Under the pieces are notes generated by a model that was not told where the DNA came from, did no database searches, and saw nothing but the letters and a program-made list of their open reading frames with translations. Below, piece by piece: positions 8,966 to 16,605 of a DNA stretch of 64,000 bases. The stretch's first letter is position 1, and each line of letters opens with the position of its first letter. The DNA is from Salinimicrobium sp049680855. GTDB taxonomy: Bacteria > Bacteroidota > Bacteroidia > Flavobacteriales > Flavobacteriaceae. Location of the stretch: assembly GCF_049680855.1 (NCBI RefSeq), contig NZ_JBMPGS010000005.1, forward strand, positions 124,001-188,000. Direction: 5' to 3'. Position numbers and translations under genes: made by a program.

Positions 8966-9853
8966 CTAATATGTGCCGGACCTGTGGTTTTCTCTGGCCA
9001 GCAAAGTGTTCTTTAAAAGCATTGCAATGGTCATAGGTCCTACTCCGCCAGGAACCGGGGTGATATAAGATACTTTTTTGCTCACATTTTCGAAATCCAC
9101 ATCGCCTGAAATATAATAACCTCTTTCCTCATTTTCATCAGGAACACGGGTGATTCCCACGTCTATAATTACGGCATCGTCTTTTACCATTTCAGCTTTA
9201 AGGAAATTTGGAATTCCTACAGCAATGATAATAATATCTGCCTGAGAAGTAATTTGCGTAATATTCTTTGTAAACTCATGCGTAAGAGTTACCGTAGAGT
9301 TTCCAGGGAATCCCTGTCGCCCCATAAGTATGCTCATTGGTCTTCCCACAATATAACTTCTCCCTATTACTACCGTGTGCTTTCCTTTCGTGGGAATATT
9401 ATACCGCTCCAATAACTCCAAAATTCCAAAGGGAGTCGCCGGAATGAAAGAGGTCATATCCAATGACATTTTTCCGAAGTTGGTTGGATGGAAACCATCG
9501 ACATCTTTATTAGGATCTACGGCTAAAAGCACTTTTTGAGTGTCTATTTGCGGAGGAAGCGGCAACTGAACAATGAATCCATCAATATGATCATTATTAT
9601 TTAGTTCTTCAATCTTTTTTAATAGTTCCAGTTCGCTGGTGGTGGAGGACATTCTGTAAAGGGAAGATTCAAATCCTACCCTTTCGCAGGCCTTTACCTT
9701 GCTGGAAACGTAAGTAAGGCTTGCACCATCACTTCCTACAATTATTGCCGCAAGATGGGGAACTTTCTCCCCACGGTTTTTCATTTTTTGAACTTCTAAG
9801 GAAATTTCATCCTTAATTTCATTACTTAATTTCTTACCGTCGAGGATAGTCAT
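8966..9853 (-). CDS. folD: Bifunctional methylenetetrahydrofolate dehydrogenase / methenyltetrahydrofolate cyclohydrolase
   Basis: Interconverts 5,10-methylene- and 10-formyl-tetrahydrofolate for purine and formyl-methionine synthesis in the cytoplasm. Characteristic blocks: YVSSKVKACERVG with the catalytic lysine, GFIVQLPLPPQID, DPNKDVDGFHPTNFGKM, the dinucleotide-binding VVIGRSYIVGRPMS and TPVPGGVGPMTIAMLLKNT near the C-terminus. At 295 residues it has normal length. The ATG at 9853 is followed on the minus strand by no alternative of similar quality. The upstream spacer carries a short direct repeat next to a four-helix-bundle gene. Confidence 0.97.
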   Translation of the reverse strand: MTILDGKKLSNEIKDEISLEVQKMKNRGEKVPHLAAIIVGSDGASLTYVSSKVKACERVGFESSLYRMSSTTSELELLKKIEELNNNDHIDGFIVQLPLPPQIDTQKVLLAVDPNKDVDGFHPTNFGKMSLDMTSFIPATPFGILELLERYNIPTKGKHTVVIGRSYIVGRPMSILMGRQGFPGNSTVTLTHEFTKNITQITSQADIIIIAVGIPNFLKAEMVKDDAVIIDVGITRVPDENEERGYYISGDVDFENVSKKVSYITPVPGGVGPMTIAMLLKNTLLARENHRSGTY

Positions 9854-9871
9854 CTCAGTGAGCAGTTTTTT

Positions 9872-9888
9872 AGTTGGCAGTTGGCAGT
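9872..9888. repeat. Short direct repeat (TTGGCAG x2) flanking the four-helix-bundle gene
   Basis: The 17 bases AGTTGGCAGTTGGCAGT hold the 7-base unit TTGGCAG twice plus a partial copy. It lies between the stop of the four-helix-bundle gene and the folD start. A second short repeat (GACTGAAGACTGAA) lies on the other side of that gene at about 10268-10281. Confidence 0.6.
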
Positions 9889-9892
9889 CCTT

Positions 9893-10255
9893 TTAAACCC
9901 CAAACTTACCCGGATTATTGATCATATAGTTCAGAAGTCTTCCCACTTCTTCACTTTGACGCTGTAAATTTAATTGTTCTTTTTCTGAAATATAATTGCA
10001 AGCTAAAGCAAAATCAATCCAAAGTTGAGTTTCGGAATTTTCACTATCAGCATCAGTCAACTTACTTTTAAAATGTTTTTCGTAACTTCTCTTTCGATAA
10101 GCCTCTGCAATAGCAGAACAGACTCCCCGTGAAGATCTGACTATCTGCGAAGACAAAACAAACTTTTCTTCTGCAGGAAAAGTTTTAGAAACCTGAAAAA
10201 CCTTCATCGCCAAATCAAAAGCTTTCTGGTAGGCAAGTAAAGATTTAAAACCCAT
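9893..10255 (-). CDS. Four-helix bundle protein (S23 / 23S rRNA intervening-sequence family)
   Basis: This 120-residue, all-helical protein belongs to the family first found encoded inside 23S rRNA intervening sequences. Typical blocks are LLAYQKAFDLAMKVFQVSK, LSSQIVRSSRGVCSAIAEAY, RKRSYEKHFKSKL and DADSENSETQLWIDFALACN. The family folds as a pentamer of four-helix bundles and is related to the Avd protein of diversity-generating retroelements; its function in free-standing genes is unknown. It sits between ffh and folD with short direct repeats on both sides, which looks like an inserted cassette, not part of a housekeeping operon. No reverse transcriptase is nearby. Confidence 0.85.
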   Translation of the reverse strand: MGFKSLLAYQKAFDLAMKVFQVSKTFPAEEKFVLSSQIVRSSRGVCSAIAEAYRKRSYEKHFKSKLTDADSENSETQLWIDFALACNYISEKEQLNLQRQSEEVGRLLNYMINNPGKFGV

Positions 10256-10303
10256 TTATCATTTTTTGACTGAAGACTGAAAAACTAGAATACTGGTTAC
10301 TTC

Positions 10304-11632
10304 CTACTGCATCCCCTTCATCATCTGCATCATCTTACGGCCGCCGCCGCCCTGCATCATCTTCATCATCTTGCTCATTTGGTTGAACTGCTTCAGCAAC
10401 TGATTCACCTGTTGAACAGAAGTCCCTGATCCTTTTCCAATTCTCTTTTTCCTGCTCGCATTTATCAGGGATGGCTTTGACCTTTCTTCCGGAGTCATGG
10501 AATGAATAATGGCTTCAATATGTTTAAAGGCGTCGTCATCAATATCTACATCCTTCAACATTTTCCCTGCTCCGGGGATCATTCCCATAAGATCTTTCAT
10601 AGATCCCATTTTCTTGATTTGTTGTAACTGACTTAGGAAATCATCAAATCCAAATTCATTCTTGGCAATTTTCTTCTGAAGCTTTCTCGCCTCCTCTTCA
10701 TCATACTGCTCCTGCGCTCTCTCCACAAGAGACACCACATCTCCCATTCCCAAAATACGGTCTGCCATACGTGAAGGATAGAAAACATCTATCGCATCCA
10801 TTTTTTCACCTGTACCAATAAATTTGATAGGCTTGTTCACTACAGATTTAATGGAAATCGCAGCTCCACCACGAGTATCACCATCAAGTTTTGTAAGGAT
10901 CACCCCATCAAAATTTAAGCGCTCATTAAAGGCCTTTGCAGTATTTACAGCATCCTGACCTGTCATGGAATCCACTACGAAAAGAGTTTCCTGTGGATCG
11001 ATGGCCTGACGAATATTCGCAATCTCGGTCATCATCGTTTCATCAATAGCTAAACGACCTGCGGTATCAATGATCACAACATTATGTCCGTTGGCTTTTG
11101 CATGAGCAATAGCTGCTTTTGAAATCGCTACCGGATCCTGATTTCCTTCATCACTAAAAACCTCAACACCAATCTGGTCTCCAACAACATGCAGCTGATT
11201 GATCGCTGCAGGACGATACACGTCACAAGCTACCAGTAAAGGATTTTTTGTCTTCTTTGTTTTAAGATAATTTGCAAGTTTTCCCGAAAAAGTAGTTTTA
11301 CCACTTCCCTGCAGACCAGACATTAGAATCACTGATGGATTTCCGGAAAGGTTCACACCTTCAGCATCGCCTCCCATTAATTCTGTCAACTCGTCTTTCA
11401 CGAGTTTAACCATTAATTGCCCCGGTTTTAACGCATTAAGAACGTTTTGCCCCATCGCCTTTTCCTTTACCACATTGGTAAATTCTTTGGCAATTTTATA
11501 GTTAACATCTGCATCTACCAGCGCTCTTCGTACTTCCTTGAGTGTTTCGGCCACGTTTACCTCGGTAATTTGACCATGACCTTTCAATACATGTAAGGCA
11601 CTATCTAACTTGTCACTTAAACTATCAAACAT
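10304..11632 (-). CDS. ffh: Signal recognition particle protein, SRP54 homolog
   Basis: GTPase that binds signal sequences and 4.5S RNA and hands ribosomes to FtsY at the membrane. The N domain covers residues 1-90; the G domain shows the P-loop GLQGSGKTT (106-114), DTAGRL, and TKLDGDTRGG. The C-terminal M domain is methionine-rich (MSKMMKMMQ, MMQMMKGM) with the RNA-binding segment SRKKRIGKGSGTSV. Length of 442 residues is normal. Codons in the M domain produce a stretch of repeats on the DNA level at 10318-10380. An exact -7 element lies 47 bases before the start. Confidence 0.97.
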   Translation of the reverse strand: MFDSLSDKLDSALHVLKGHGQITEVNVAETLKEVRRALVDADVNYKIAKEFTNVVKEKAMGQNVLNALKPGQLMVKLVKDELTELMGGDAEGVNLSGNPSVILMSGLQGSGKTTFSGKLANYLKTKKTKNPLLVACDVYRPAAINQLHVVGDQIGVEVFSDEGNQDPVAISKAAIAHAKANGHNVVIIDTAGRLAIDETMMTEIANIRQAIDPQETLFVVDSMTGQDAVNTAKAFNERLNFDGVILTKLDGDTRGGAAISIKSVVNKPIKFIGTGEKMDAIDVFYPSRMADRILGMGDVVSLVERAQEQYDEEEARKLQKKIAKNEFGFDDFLSQLQQIKKMGSMKDLMGMIPGAGKMLKDVDIDDDAFKHIEAIIHSMTPEERSKPSLINASRKKRIGKGSGTSVQQVNQLLKQFNQMSKMMKMMQGGGGRKMMQMMKGMQ

Positions 11633-11679
11633 AATGTTCTCTTATTTATTAAAATCCTGCCTTTTAGGGCGGGAAGTTG

Positions 11680-11687
11680 CAAATTTA
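11680..11687 (-). promoter_or_regulatory. -7 promoter element for ffh
   Basis: On the minus strand the sequence is TAAATTTG, an exact match to the Bacteroidota TAnnTTTG element, about 47 bases upstream of the ffh ATG. No clear TTTG lies 19 bases further upstream. The rest of the 206-base ffh-argS spacer shows only an imperfect GC-rich hairpin (11656-11673) in the ffh leader and the palindrome at 11793-11809. Confidence 0.5.
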
Positions 11688-11792
11688 ATGATTTGATGCC
11701 GAAGTGAAAACATTTTTCCTTTCCACTTCTACTTTAAAATTTTCAATTTTCTTCAGGATTTCCCTCTTGAATACCTTTCCCGAAAGATGTCT

Positions 11793-11809
11793 CAAAAATG
11801 TCATTTTTG
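11793..11809. repeat. Palindrome CAAAAATGTCATTTTTG, member of a dispersed set
   Basis: Perfect 8-base inverted repeat around a single central base, 30 bases past the argS stop. Similar elements occur at 13721, 19565, 19657, 44167, 61099 and 62740. Confidence 0.7.
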
Positions 11810-11838
11810 GATGCTTATATTCTTCGGGTTTAAAGAGT

Positions 11839-13608
11839 TTACATTCTCTCAGGCACCTGGATTCCCAGTAAGGCAAAAGAAGATCGTATCACTTCGCCCA
11901 CCATTTTTGCCAGTTGCACGCGGAATCTCTTTTCGGTTTCGTCCTCGGTTCCCAAAATAGTTACGTTCTGGTAAAAAGAATTGAACTCCTTCACCAGGTC
12001 GTAGGTATAGTTGGCAATCACCGCCGGACTATGATTTTCGGCTGCTGCGGAAATAGTTTCAGGATAAAGCTGCAGCTGCTTGATCAATTCCTTTTCCTTA
12101 TCATTTAATTTATATTCGGAAATTTCTCCCTCATAATCAAAATCGGCTTTTCTTAAAATCGACTGGATACGCGCGTAGGTGTATTGAATAAAAGGACCTG
12201 TATTTCCCTGGAAATCTACAGATTCTTCAGGATTGAACAAGATCCGTTTTCTTGGATCTACTTTAAGGATATAATATTTAAGTGCGCCCAGCCCAATGAT
12301 CCTGTACAACTCTTGCTTTTCTTCCTCGGAATATCCATCTAGCTTGCCGAGTTCTTCAGAAATCTTCTGTGCAGTTTCAGTCATTTCCTCTATAAGATCA
12401 TCGGCATCAACCACGGTTCCTTCACGGCTTTTCATTTTTCCGCTGGGTAGGTCCACCATTCCGTAGCTAAGGTGGTATAGATTATTCGCCCATTCATAGC
12501 CAAGTTTCTTCAGGATCAAAAAGAGCACTTTGAAGTGATAATCCTGTTCATTCCCCACGGTATAAACCATTCCGTTAATGGCAAAATCCTGCACCCGCTG
12601 AATGGCTGTACCAATATCCTGCGTCATATAGACGGCAGTACCATCGCTCCTTAGAACTATCTTTTCATCAAGGCCTTCTTTCGTAAGGTCAATCCAGACG
12701 CTGCCGTCATCTTTTTTATAGAAAACACCTTTTTCAAGACCTTCGGCAACAATATTTTTTCCGAGGAGGTAGGTTTCACTCTCGTAATAATTCTTATCAA
12801 AATCGACTCCCAGTTTGTCATAGGTTTTTTCAAAACCATCGTACACCCAGCGGTTCATGGTCGACCAAAGCTGGACGATTTCTTCATCGCCTGCTTCCCA
12901 TTTTCTAAGCATATCCTGCGCCTCTAGCAGTACAGGTGCCTGTGCTTTTGCCTCTTCCTCGGTCTTTCCCTGCGCTTTTAAGTCTGCGATTTCCTGCTTG
13001 TAAACCTGGTCGAATTTCACGTAATAATTCCCTACCAGTTTATCTCCTTTTACACCGGCCGTTTCGGGAGTTTCTCCGTTACCGTAGCGCTTCCAGGCCA
13101 GCATGGATTTACAAATGTGAATTCCGCGGTCATTGATGATCTGGGTTTTATAAACTTCTTTTCCTGCAGCTTTTAAAATTTCGGCTACCGAATATCCTAA
13201 AAGGTTATTTCTGATATGTCCCAGGTGCAAAGGTTTATTTGTATTGGGGGAAGAATATTCCACCATGATGGATTCCCCGTCGGGTGCTGTTATTCCGAAG
13301 TTTATGTCGTTTTTCGATTTTCCGAAGAAATCCAGATAATAACGATCATCCAGAACAATATTCAGGAATCCCTGGACAACATTGTATTTGCTAATCGCAT
13401 CGTTTTTCTCCACAAGGTAACTTCCTATAGCTTCGCCTAGCTGCACCGGATTGGTCTTTACCTGCCGCAACATGGGAAAGGTTACAAGGGTAATATCGCC
13501 CTCAAAATCCTTGCGGGTTGGCTGAAATTCGATTTGTTCAATTTCAACATCGTATTTATTTTTGACAGCTTCTTTTACTCCTGCTGAAAGTATGCTTTGG
13601 ATAGACAT
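11839..13608 (-). CDS. argS: Arginyl-tRNA synthetase
   Basis: Class I synthetase charging tRNA-Arg. The HIGH signature is HLGH (residues 128-131) in SSPNTNKPLHLGHIRNN. The second signature is degenerate, as usual for ArgRS (KMKSREGTVVDADDLIEE). An N-terminal Add-1 domain (about 1-100) and the C-terminal DALR anticodon-binding domain ending LLGIQVPERM are both present; 589 residues is full length. The ATG at 13608 lies 38 bases from an exact -7 promoter element. Confidence 0.97.
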   Translation of the reverse strand: MSIQSILSAGVKEAVKNKYDVEIEQIEFQPTRKDFEGDITLVTFPMLRQVKTNPVQLGEAIGSYLVEKNDAISKYNVVQGFLNIVLDDRYYLDFFGKSKNDINFGITAPDGESIMVEYSSPNTNKPLHLGHIRNNLLGYSVAEILKAAGKEVYKTQIINDRGIHICKSMLAWKRYGNGETPETAGVKGDKLVGNYYVKFDQVYKQEIADLKAQGKTEEEAKAQAPVLLEAQDMLRKWEAGDEEIVQLWSTMNRWVYDGFEKTYDKLGVDFDKNYYESETYLLGKNIVAEGLEKGVFYKKDDGSVWIDLTKEGLDEKIVLRSDGTAVYMTQDIGTAIQRVQDFAINGMVYTVGNEQDYHFKVLFLILKKLGYEWANNLYHLSYGMVDLPSGKMKSREGTVVDADDLIEEMTETAQKISEELGKLDGYSEEEKQELYRIIGLGALKYYILKVDPRKRILFNPEESVDFQGNTGPFIQYTYARIQSILRKADFDYEGEISEYKLNDKEKELIKQLQLYPETISAAAENHSPAVIANYTYDLVKEFNSFYQNVTILGTEDETEKRFRVQLAKMVGEVIRSSFALLGIQVPERM

Positions 13609-13645
13609 TTATTGCTGGATTTGATTTGAATTCTTCTATAGCCTG

Positions 13646-13653
13646 CAAAGATA
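13646..13653 (-). promoter_or_regulatory. -7 promoter element for argS
   Basis: TATCTTTG on the minus strand, an exact TAnnTTTG match, 38 bases upstream of the argS ATG. No convincing -33 TTTG is seen at the expected spacing. Confidence 0.5.
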
Positions 13654-13720
13654 ATAGAAATAAGCCTTTTGATTGCCGTGTTTGACCTAAATGAAGAAAG
13701 GAACGGAACAACAGAAGTGT

Positions 13721-13736
13721 CAAAAATGACATTTTA
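13721..13736. repeat. Palindrome CAAAAATGACATTTTA, member of a dispersed set
   Basis: Same core as the element at 11793 with one outer mismatch. It overlaps the stop codon of the 68-residue membrane protein gene and lies between that gene and argS. Confidence 0.6.
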
Positions 13737-13940
13737 CCTGCCTTTTCTGAAGGCTAGCCCGGCAAGAATCATCAGGAATCCGAAGACGACCATGGCGTAT
13801 GCCTGCGTGTGGTTACCCTGTACTTCTGCTCTTACGGGACCATCATTTAGTGAAAAACCAGGCGTAAGGATGGTGTAGCCGCCATATAAAATTACAATTA
13901 CACCAATCAGGATTAAAACAATCTTCAGAAATCTATACAA
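13734..13940 (-). CDS. Small two-helix membrane protein
   Basis: A 68-residue product with two predicted transmembrane helices: residues 4-27 (FLKIVLILIGVIVILYGGYT) and about 47-63 (AYAMVVFGFLMILAGLAF), ending in a basic cap RKGR. The two helices are joined by a short soluble loop (SLNDGPVRAEVQGNHTQ). The hydrophobic pattern and charge layout look like a real protein. The only start available in the frame is TTG at 13940; an ATG at 13950 is in another frame and stops at once. It is on the same strand as argS, 125 bases upstream. Function is unknown. Confidence 0.55.
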   Translation of the reverse strand: MYRFLKIVLILIGVIVILYGGYTILTPGFSLNDGPVRAEVQGNHTQAYAMVVFGFLMILAGLAFRKGR

Positions 13941-14070
13941 AAAATCTCATTTTTGGATGATTTGGAAAAAGTACAAAATATTCCCTGTAAAGAACAGCTG
14001 CAGGATTACAAAGTGCAAATCAATTTAAACAAATCTCTGCAATTGTTTTATCTTTATAAAAAAGCACTTT

Positions 14071-14502
14071 ATGCTCCTGAATATTTCCCATGATTATTCC
14101 GAAAAAAAGTCAAAGATAGACGCTGAAGTAGGGAAAACATTTACACTTGAAGAGCGCCAGAAATGGAATGGCATAAGTCACCAGAATATTCCTATCACTG
14201 CTGCAAGCATTGACATTTACAACATCTTAACGGTAAACCAACAGGAAAACAACTGCAGCATAGAAATGCGGCCGAACGGTGTAATTTTGAGTTTTCGAAG
14301 CATGCAGGAGACATACGCGCTGGTAATCCCCAATTATAAACTGAAGATCTACAAGGGAAAAGCAGAAGAATATTCGTTCTACAAAGATCAACACTTTATA
14401 AAAATATGGGCGGGAGCAGGAGATCCTGCCATTCATAAGTTCATCAAAAAGATCATCAAAAATAAGTCAGACAACGCCCCAACCCGCGTCGATGATCTTT
14501 AG
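14071..14502 (+). CDS. Conserved hypothetical protein
   Basis: I do not recognise a family. The 143-residue soluble protein has no signal peptide or membrane segment. It starts MLLNISHDYSEKKSKIDAEV, has a central region rich in beta-type alternation (IEMRPNGVILSFRSMQETYA, LVIPNYKLKIYKG) and ends with a lysine-rich helix (IHKFIKKIIKNKSDN). A TATCTTTA element at 14049-14056, one base off the -7 consensus, lies 15 bases upstream of the ATG. It is the only sizeable plus-strand gene between 8888 and 38488. Confidence 0.7.
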   Translation: MLLNISHDYSEKKSKIDAEVGKTFTLEERQKWNGISHQNIPITAASIDIYNILTVNQQENNCSIEMRPNGVILSFRSMQETYALVIPNYKLKIYKGKAEEYSFYKDQHFIKIWAGAGDPAIHKFIKKIIKNKSDNAPTRVDDL

Positions 14503-14525
14503 CCAAAAAACAGTATCGAAAAAAA

Positions 14526-14606
14526 ATGGAGACCCCGCGGATTAAAGAAGATCTAAGTCCGCTAAAAGGTTATGATGTCTACTTTGATAAAAGGTATTAC
14601 TATTGA
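14526..14606 (+). CDS. Possible 26-residue peptide or gene remnant
   Basis: An ATG-initiated frame of 26 codons ending in TGA, with sequence METPRIKEDLSPLKGYDVYF followed by a tyrosine-rich end. The composition looks protein-like and differs from the AT-rich surroundings; the 5' half has a GC-rich patch. It follows the 143-residue gene by 23 bases. It could be a real small protein or the end of a decayed gene. Nothing else is seen in this 183-base spacer except the ctlX terminator. Confidence 0.25.
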   Translation: METPRIKEDLSPLKGYDVYFDKRYYY

Positions 14607-14645
14607 GGGAAACTGAAACAGACAATGTACTAGAAAAAGTTCAAT

Positions 14646-14667
14646 AAAAAAGCCCTTTTCAGGGCTT
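14646..14667 (-). terminator. Intrinsic terminator of the ctlX gene
   Basis: On the minus strand: AAGCCC, a 6-base loop, GGGCTT, followed by a T run. It lies 19 bases past the ctlX stop. Confidence 0.8.
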
Positions 14668-14685
14668 ATAAATGAAGTTCTTTTT

Positions 14686-15618
14686 CTACTTCCTCGGCAG
14701 AAAAATTTCGGCCATCATACAGCGTGCACTTCCGCCACCACAGGTCTCGATGGTTTCAAGATCACTGCTTAAAATCTCACAATGTTTTTCAATGGCGGCC
14801 ACTTGCATTTCGGTAAGACTTTGCCTTGCATCTTCACTCATCACCAGATACTTTCTACCTTCAGATCCCTGGACCTGTAGCATATTACCAGCATAATGAT
14901 GCATTTGCGCCTCTGTAATTTTAATAATTTCCTTACCATCTTCTTTTAGATGCTTCACCACATTCTTGCGTTCCTTGGAGTCATCGATACTATCCAGACA
15001 AATTACCGCGAAATTCTCTGCAAGGCACATCATTACATTGGTGTGATAAATAGGAAGCCGCATTCCATCAACATCCTGATATGCTGTGAAAATAACCGGT
15101 GTAAAATGAAAATCTTCGCAAAATTCTATAAGCAGGTCTTCATTTGCACGTGGTGATAATGCACAGTAGGCTTTTTCATTCACCCGGTCAAGTAAAAGGC
15201 TGCCGGTAGATTCCAGAAAAACATCTTCCTCCTCGGCATCGGTATAATCTATGACATCTTCTATATGATAACCTTCTTCTTCGATTTTTTCAAAGATCTC
15301 GGCACGGCGTTCCCTTCTTCTGTTTTCTGCAAAAATAGGATAGATTGCGGCTGTACCGTCTTCATGGAAAGAAACCCAATTATTTGGAAAAATCGAATCT
15401 GGCGTATCAAGATTTTTATCATCATCTACCACCAAAACGTTCACACCTACAGACTTTAACTTCTCAACAAAAGCATCAAATTCCTGTTGTGCTTTTAAAT
15501 TGATCTGTTCATTATCCAGCTGTAATCCTTCCTGAAAAAAGTTATTGACGGCCGTTTGCTCGTTCATTCTAAAAGCAACCGGCCGAACCATTAAAATTGT
15601 ATCTGTAATTTGTTTCAT
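14686..15618 (-). CDS. ctlX: Citrulline utilisation hydrolase CtlX-type amidinohydrolase
   Basis: Member of the arginine deiminase / amidinotransferase superfamily. The catalytic cysteine is near the C-terminus in GGGSARCMMAEIF (Cys300 of 310) and the catalytic histidine is likely in EAQMHHYAGNMLQVQG. N-terminal blocks TILMVRPVAFRMNEQTAVNN and DSIFPNNWVSFHEDGTAAIY are typical of the CtlX group, proposed to hydrolyse citrulline-type ureido or amidino substrates. I take the ATG at 15618; the frame extends to a GTG at 15657 but that would overlap the upstream gene. It lies 8 bases after the related amidinohydrolase gene, so the pair is an operon. Confidence 0.85.
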   Translation of the reverse strand: MKQITDTILMVRPVAFRMNEQTAVNNFFQEGLQLDNEQINLKAQQEFDAFVEKLKSVGVNVLVVDDDKNLDTPDSIFPNNWVSFHEDGTAAIYPIFAENRRRERRAEIFEKIEEEGYHIEDVIDYTDAEEEDVFLESTGSLLLDRVNEKAYCALSPRANEDLLIEFCEDFHFTPVIFTAYQDVDGMRLPIYHTNVMMCLAENFAVICLDSIDDSKERKNVVKHLKEDGKEIIKITEAQMHHYAGNMLQVQGSEGRKYLVMSEDARQSLTEMQVAAIEKHCEILSSDLETIETCGGGSARCMMAEIFLPRK

Positions 15619-15626
15619 TAAATTGT

Positions 15627-16538
15627 TTAATCTCTTATTAATGGTAGGGTTGAGCACCTTAACAGGCCTTCCTGTTTGGCTATTTCAGCATAAGGCACTT
15701 CTTCTACCGTAATTCCATTCTCACGTAACCAGGTGTTAAGCCTAACAAATTTCTTTTCAGAAATCACCACATCTTCGGCTATGGAAAAAACGTTCGAATA
15801 CATATTGTACATTTCTTCTCGTTCTATCTCAAAAACATTTTCCTTGCCAAAGTAATTGATCAACCATTCATATTCGCTTACATTGAGGAATCCACCTTTA
15901 TAAATAATAGCCTTATTTTTTCCAACCGGCTGGAAACAACAATCAAGGTGCAAAGCATTGTCCCTTGGTTCAATATTAGATTTTCTCAGATCAAAAGTTT
16001 TTACCGTTTTTTGTGGGAAGATCGCTGCAATTGCTTCCACGGCTTTTAGGTTGGTCCTGGCAGTAACATATTCAGGATAATCTTTACCATAATAAGTGCC
16101 GATAAAAATGTACTCATTGTGCACCATAACATCTCCTCCTTCTGCGTGGGCTTCTTCGGGCAGCGTGATAACATTTTCAGGATTTATTTCATTAATGACA
16201 TGACGTATGGCTTCTATCTCCTTCTCCCTGTCTGGAAGAATGTTTGCTTTTATAAACTTGTCTTCAATTACAAAGGCAATATCACGTGTAAAAATCTGAT
16301 TATAATTTTCAAGAACTTTAGGCCTGTACACCTTAACATCATATTTCTCCAAAACCTTGCCAACCGCTTCAATTTCAGCAATCATATCCTCCTCTTTAGG
16401 ATAGGTCCCAGCCATGATATGTTCCCTGCTTTTTGGGTCATATGTCTCGGTAAGCTCGGGGGTACCACCGGTACTTTCTGCAGTTCCCAACACAACTGCT
16501 CTTAACCGGGAGGTTTCGTTTTTTACATTCAGTTTCAT
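15627..16538 (-). CDS. Dimethylarginine dimethylaminohydrolase-like amidinohydrolase
   Basis: A 303-residue member of the arginine deiminase-like superfamily. Residue blocks: YNQIFTRDIAFVIEDKFIKA, HAEGGDVMVHNEYIFIGTYY, NALHLDCCFQPVGKNKAII with the catalytic histidine, and GLLRCSTLPLIRD with Cys295 as nucleophile. The likely reaction is hydrolysis of an arginine derivative to citrulline, which would feed the downstream CtlX. The ATG at 16538 (MKLNVKNETSRLRAV) matches the family start. The frame is open further upstream to 16721, but that extension runs through a terminator and a duplicated gltA end and is not protein-like. Confidence 0.85.
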   Translation of the reverse strand: MKLNVKNETSRLRAVVLGTAESTGGTPELTETYDPKSREHIMAGTYPKEEDMIAEIEAVGKVLEKYDVKVYRPKVLENYNQIFTRDIAFVIEDKFIKANILPDREKEIEAIRHVINEINPENVITLPEEAHAEGGDVMVHNEYIFIGTYYGKDYPEYVTARTNLKAVEAIAAIFPQKTVKTFDLRKSNIEPRDNALHLDCCFQPVGKNKAIIYKGGFLNVSEYEWLINYFGKENVFEIEREEMYNMYSNVFSIAEDVVISEKKFVRLNTWLRENGITVEEVPYAEIAKQEGLLRCSTLPLIRD

Positions 16539-16555
16539 AGCGCCTAAAATTTGTG

Positions 16556-16563
16556 CAAATATA
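16556..16563 (-). promoter_or_regulatory. -7 promoter element for the DDAH-like / ctlX pair
   Basis: TATATTTG on the minus strand, exact TAnnTTTG, 18 bases upstream of the ATG at 16538. It abuts the gltA terminator hairpin, so transcription of the pair would start just after gltA transcription ends. Confidence 0.5.
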
Positions 16564-16594
16564 AAAAAAGCTTCATAGTAACTATGAAGCTTTT
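16563..16594 (-). terminator. Intrinsic terminator of gltA
   Basis: Perfect 13-base stem AAAAGCTTCATAG with a 3-base loop and the complementary arm, followed on the minus strand by seven T. It lies 21 bases past the stop of the first gltA-end copy, and about 146 past the real stop as assembled. Confidence 0.88.
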
Positions 16595-16605
16595 CATTTG
16601 GTGAA

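Noticed and set aside
9893..10255. Avd component of a diversity-generating retroelement
   Set aside because: No reverse transcriptase, template repeat or variable repeat is seen nearby; the protein is the common S23-type relative.
11685..11876. A 63-codon minus-strand frame between ffh and argS
   Set aside because: It overlaps the argS end, crosses the ffh promoter and shows no protein-like features.
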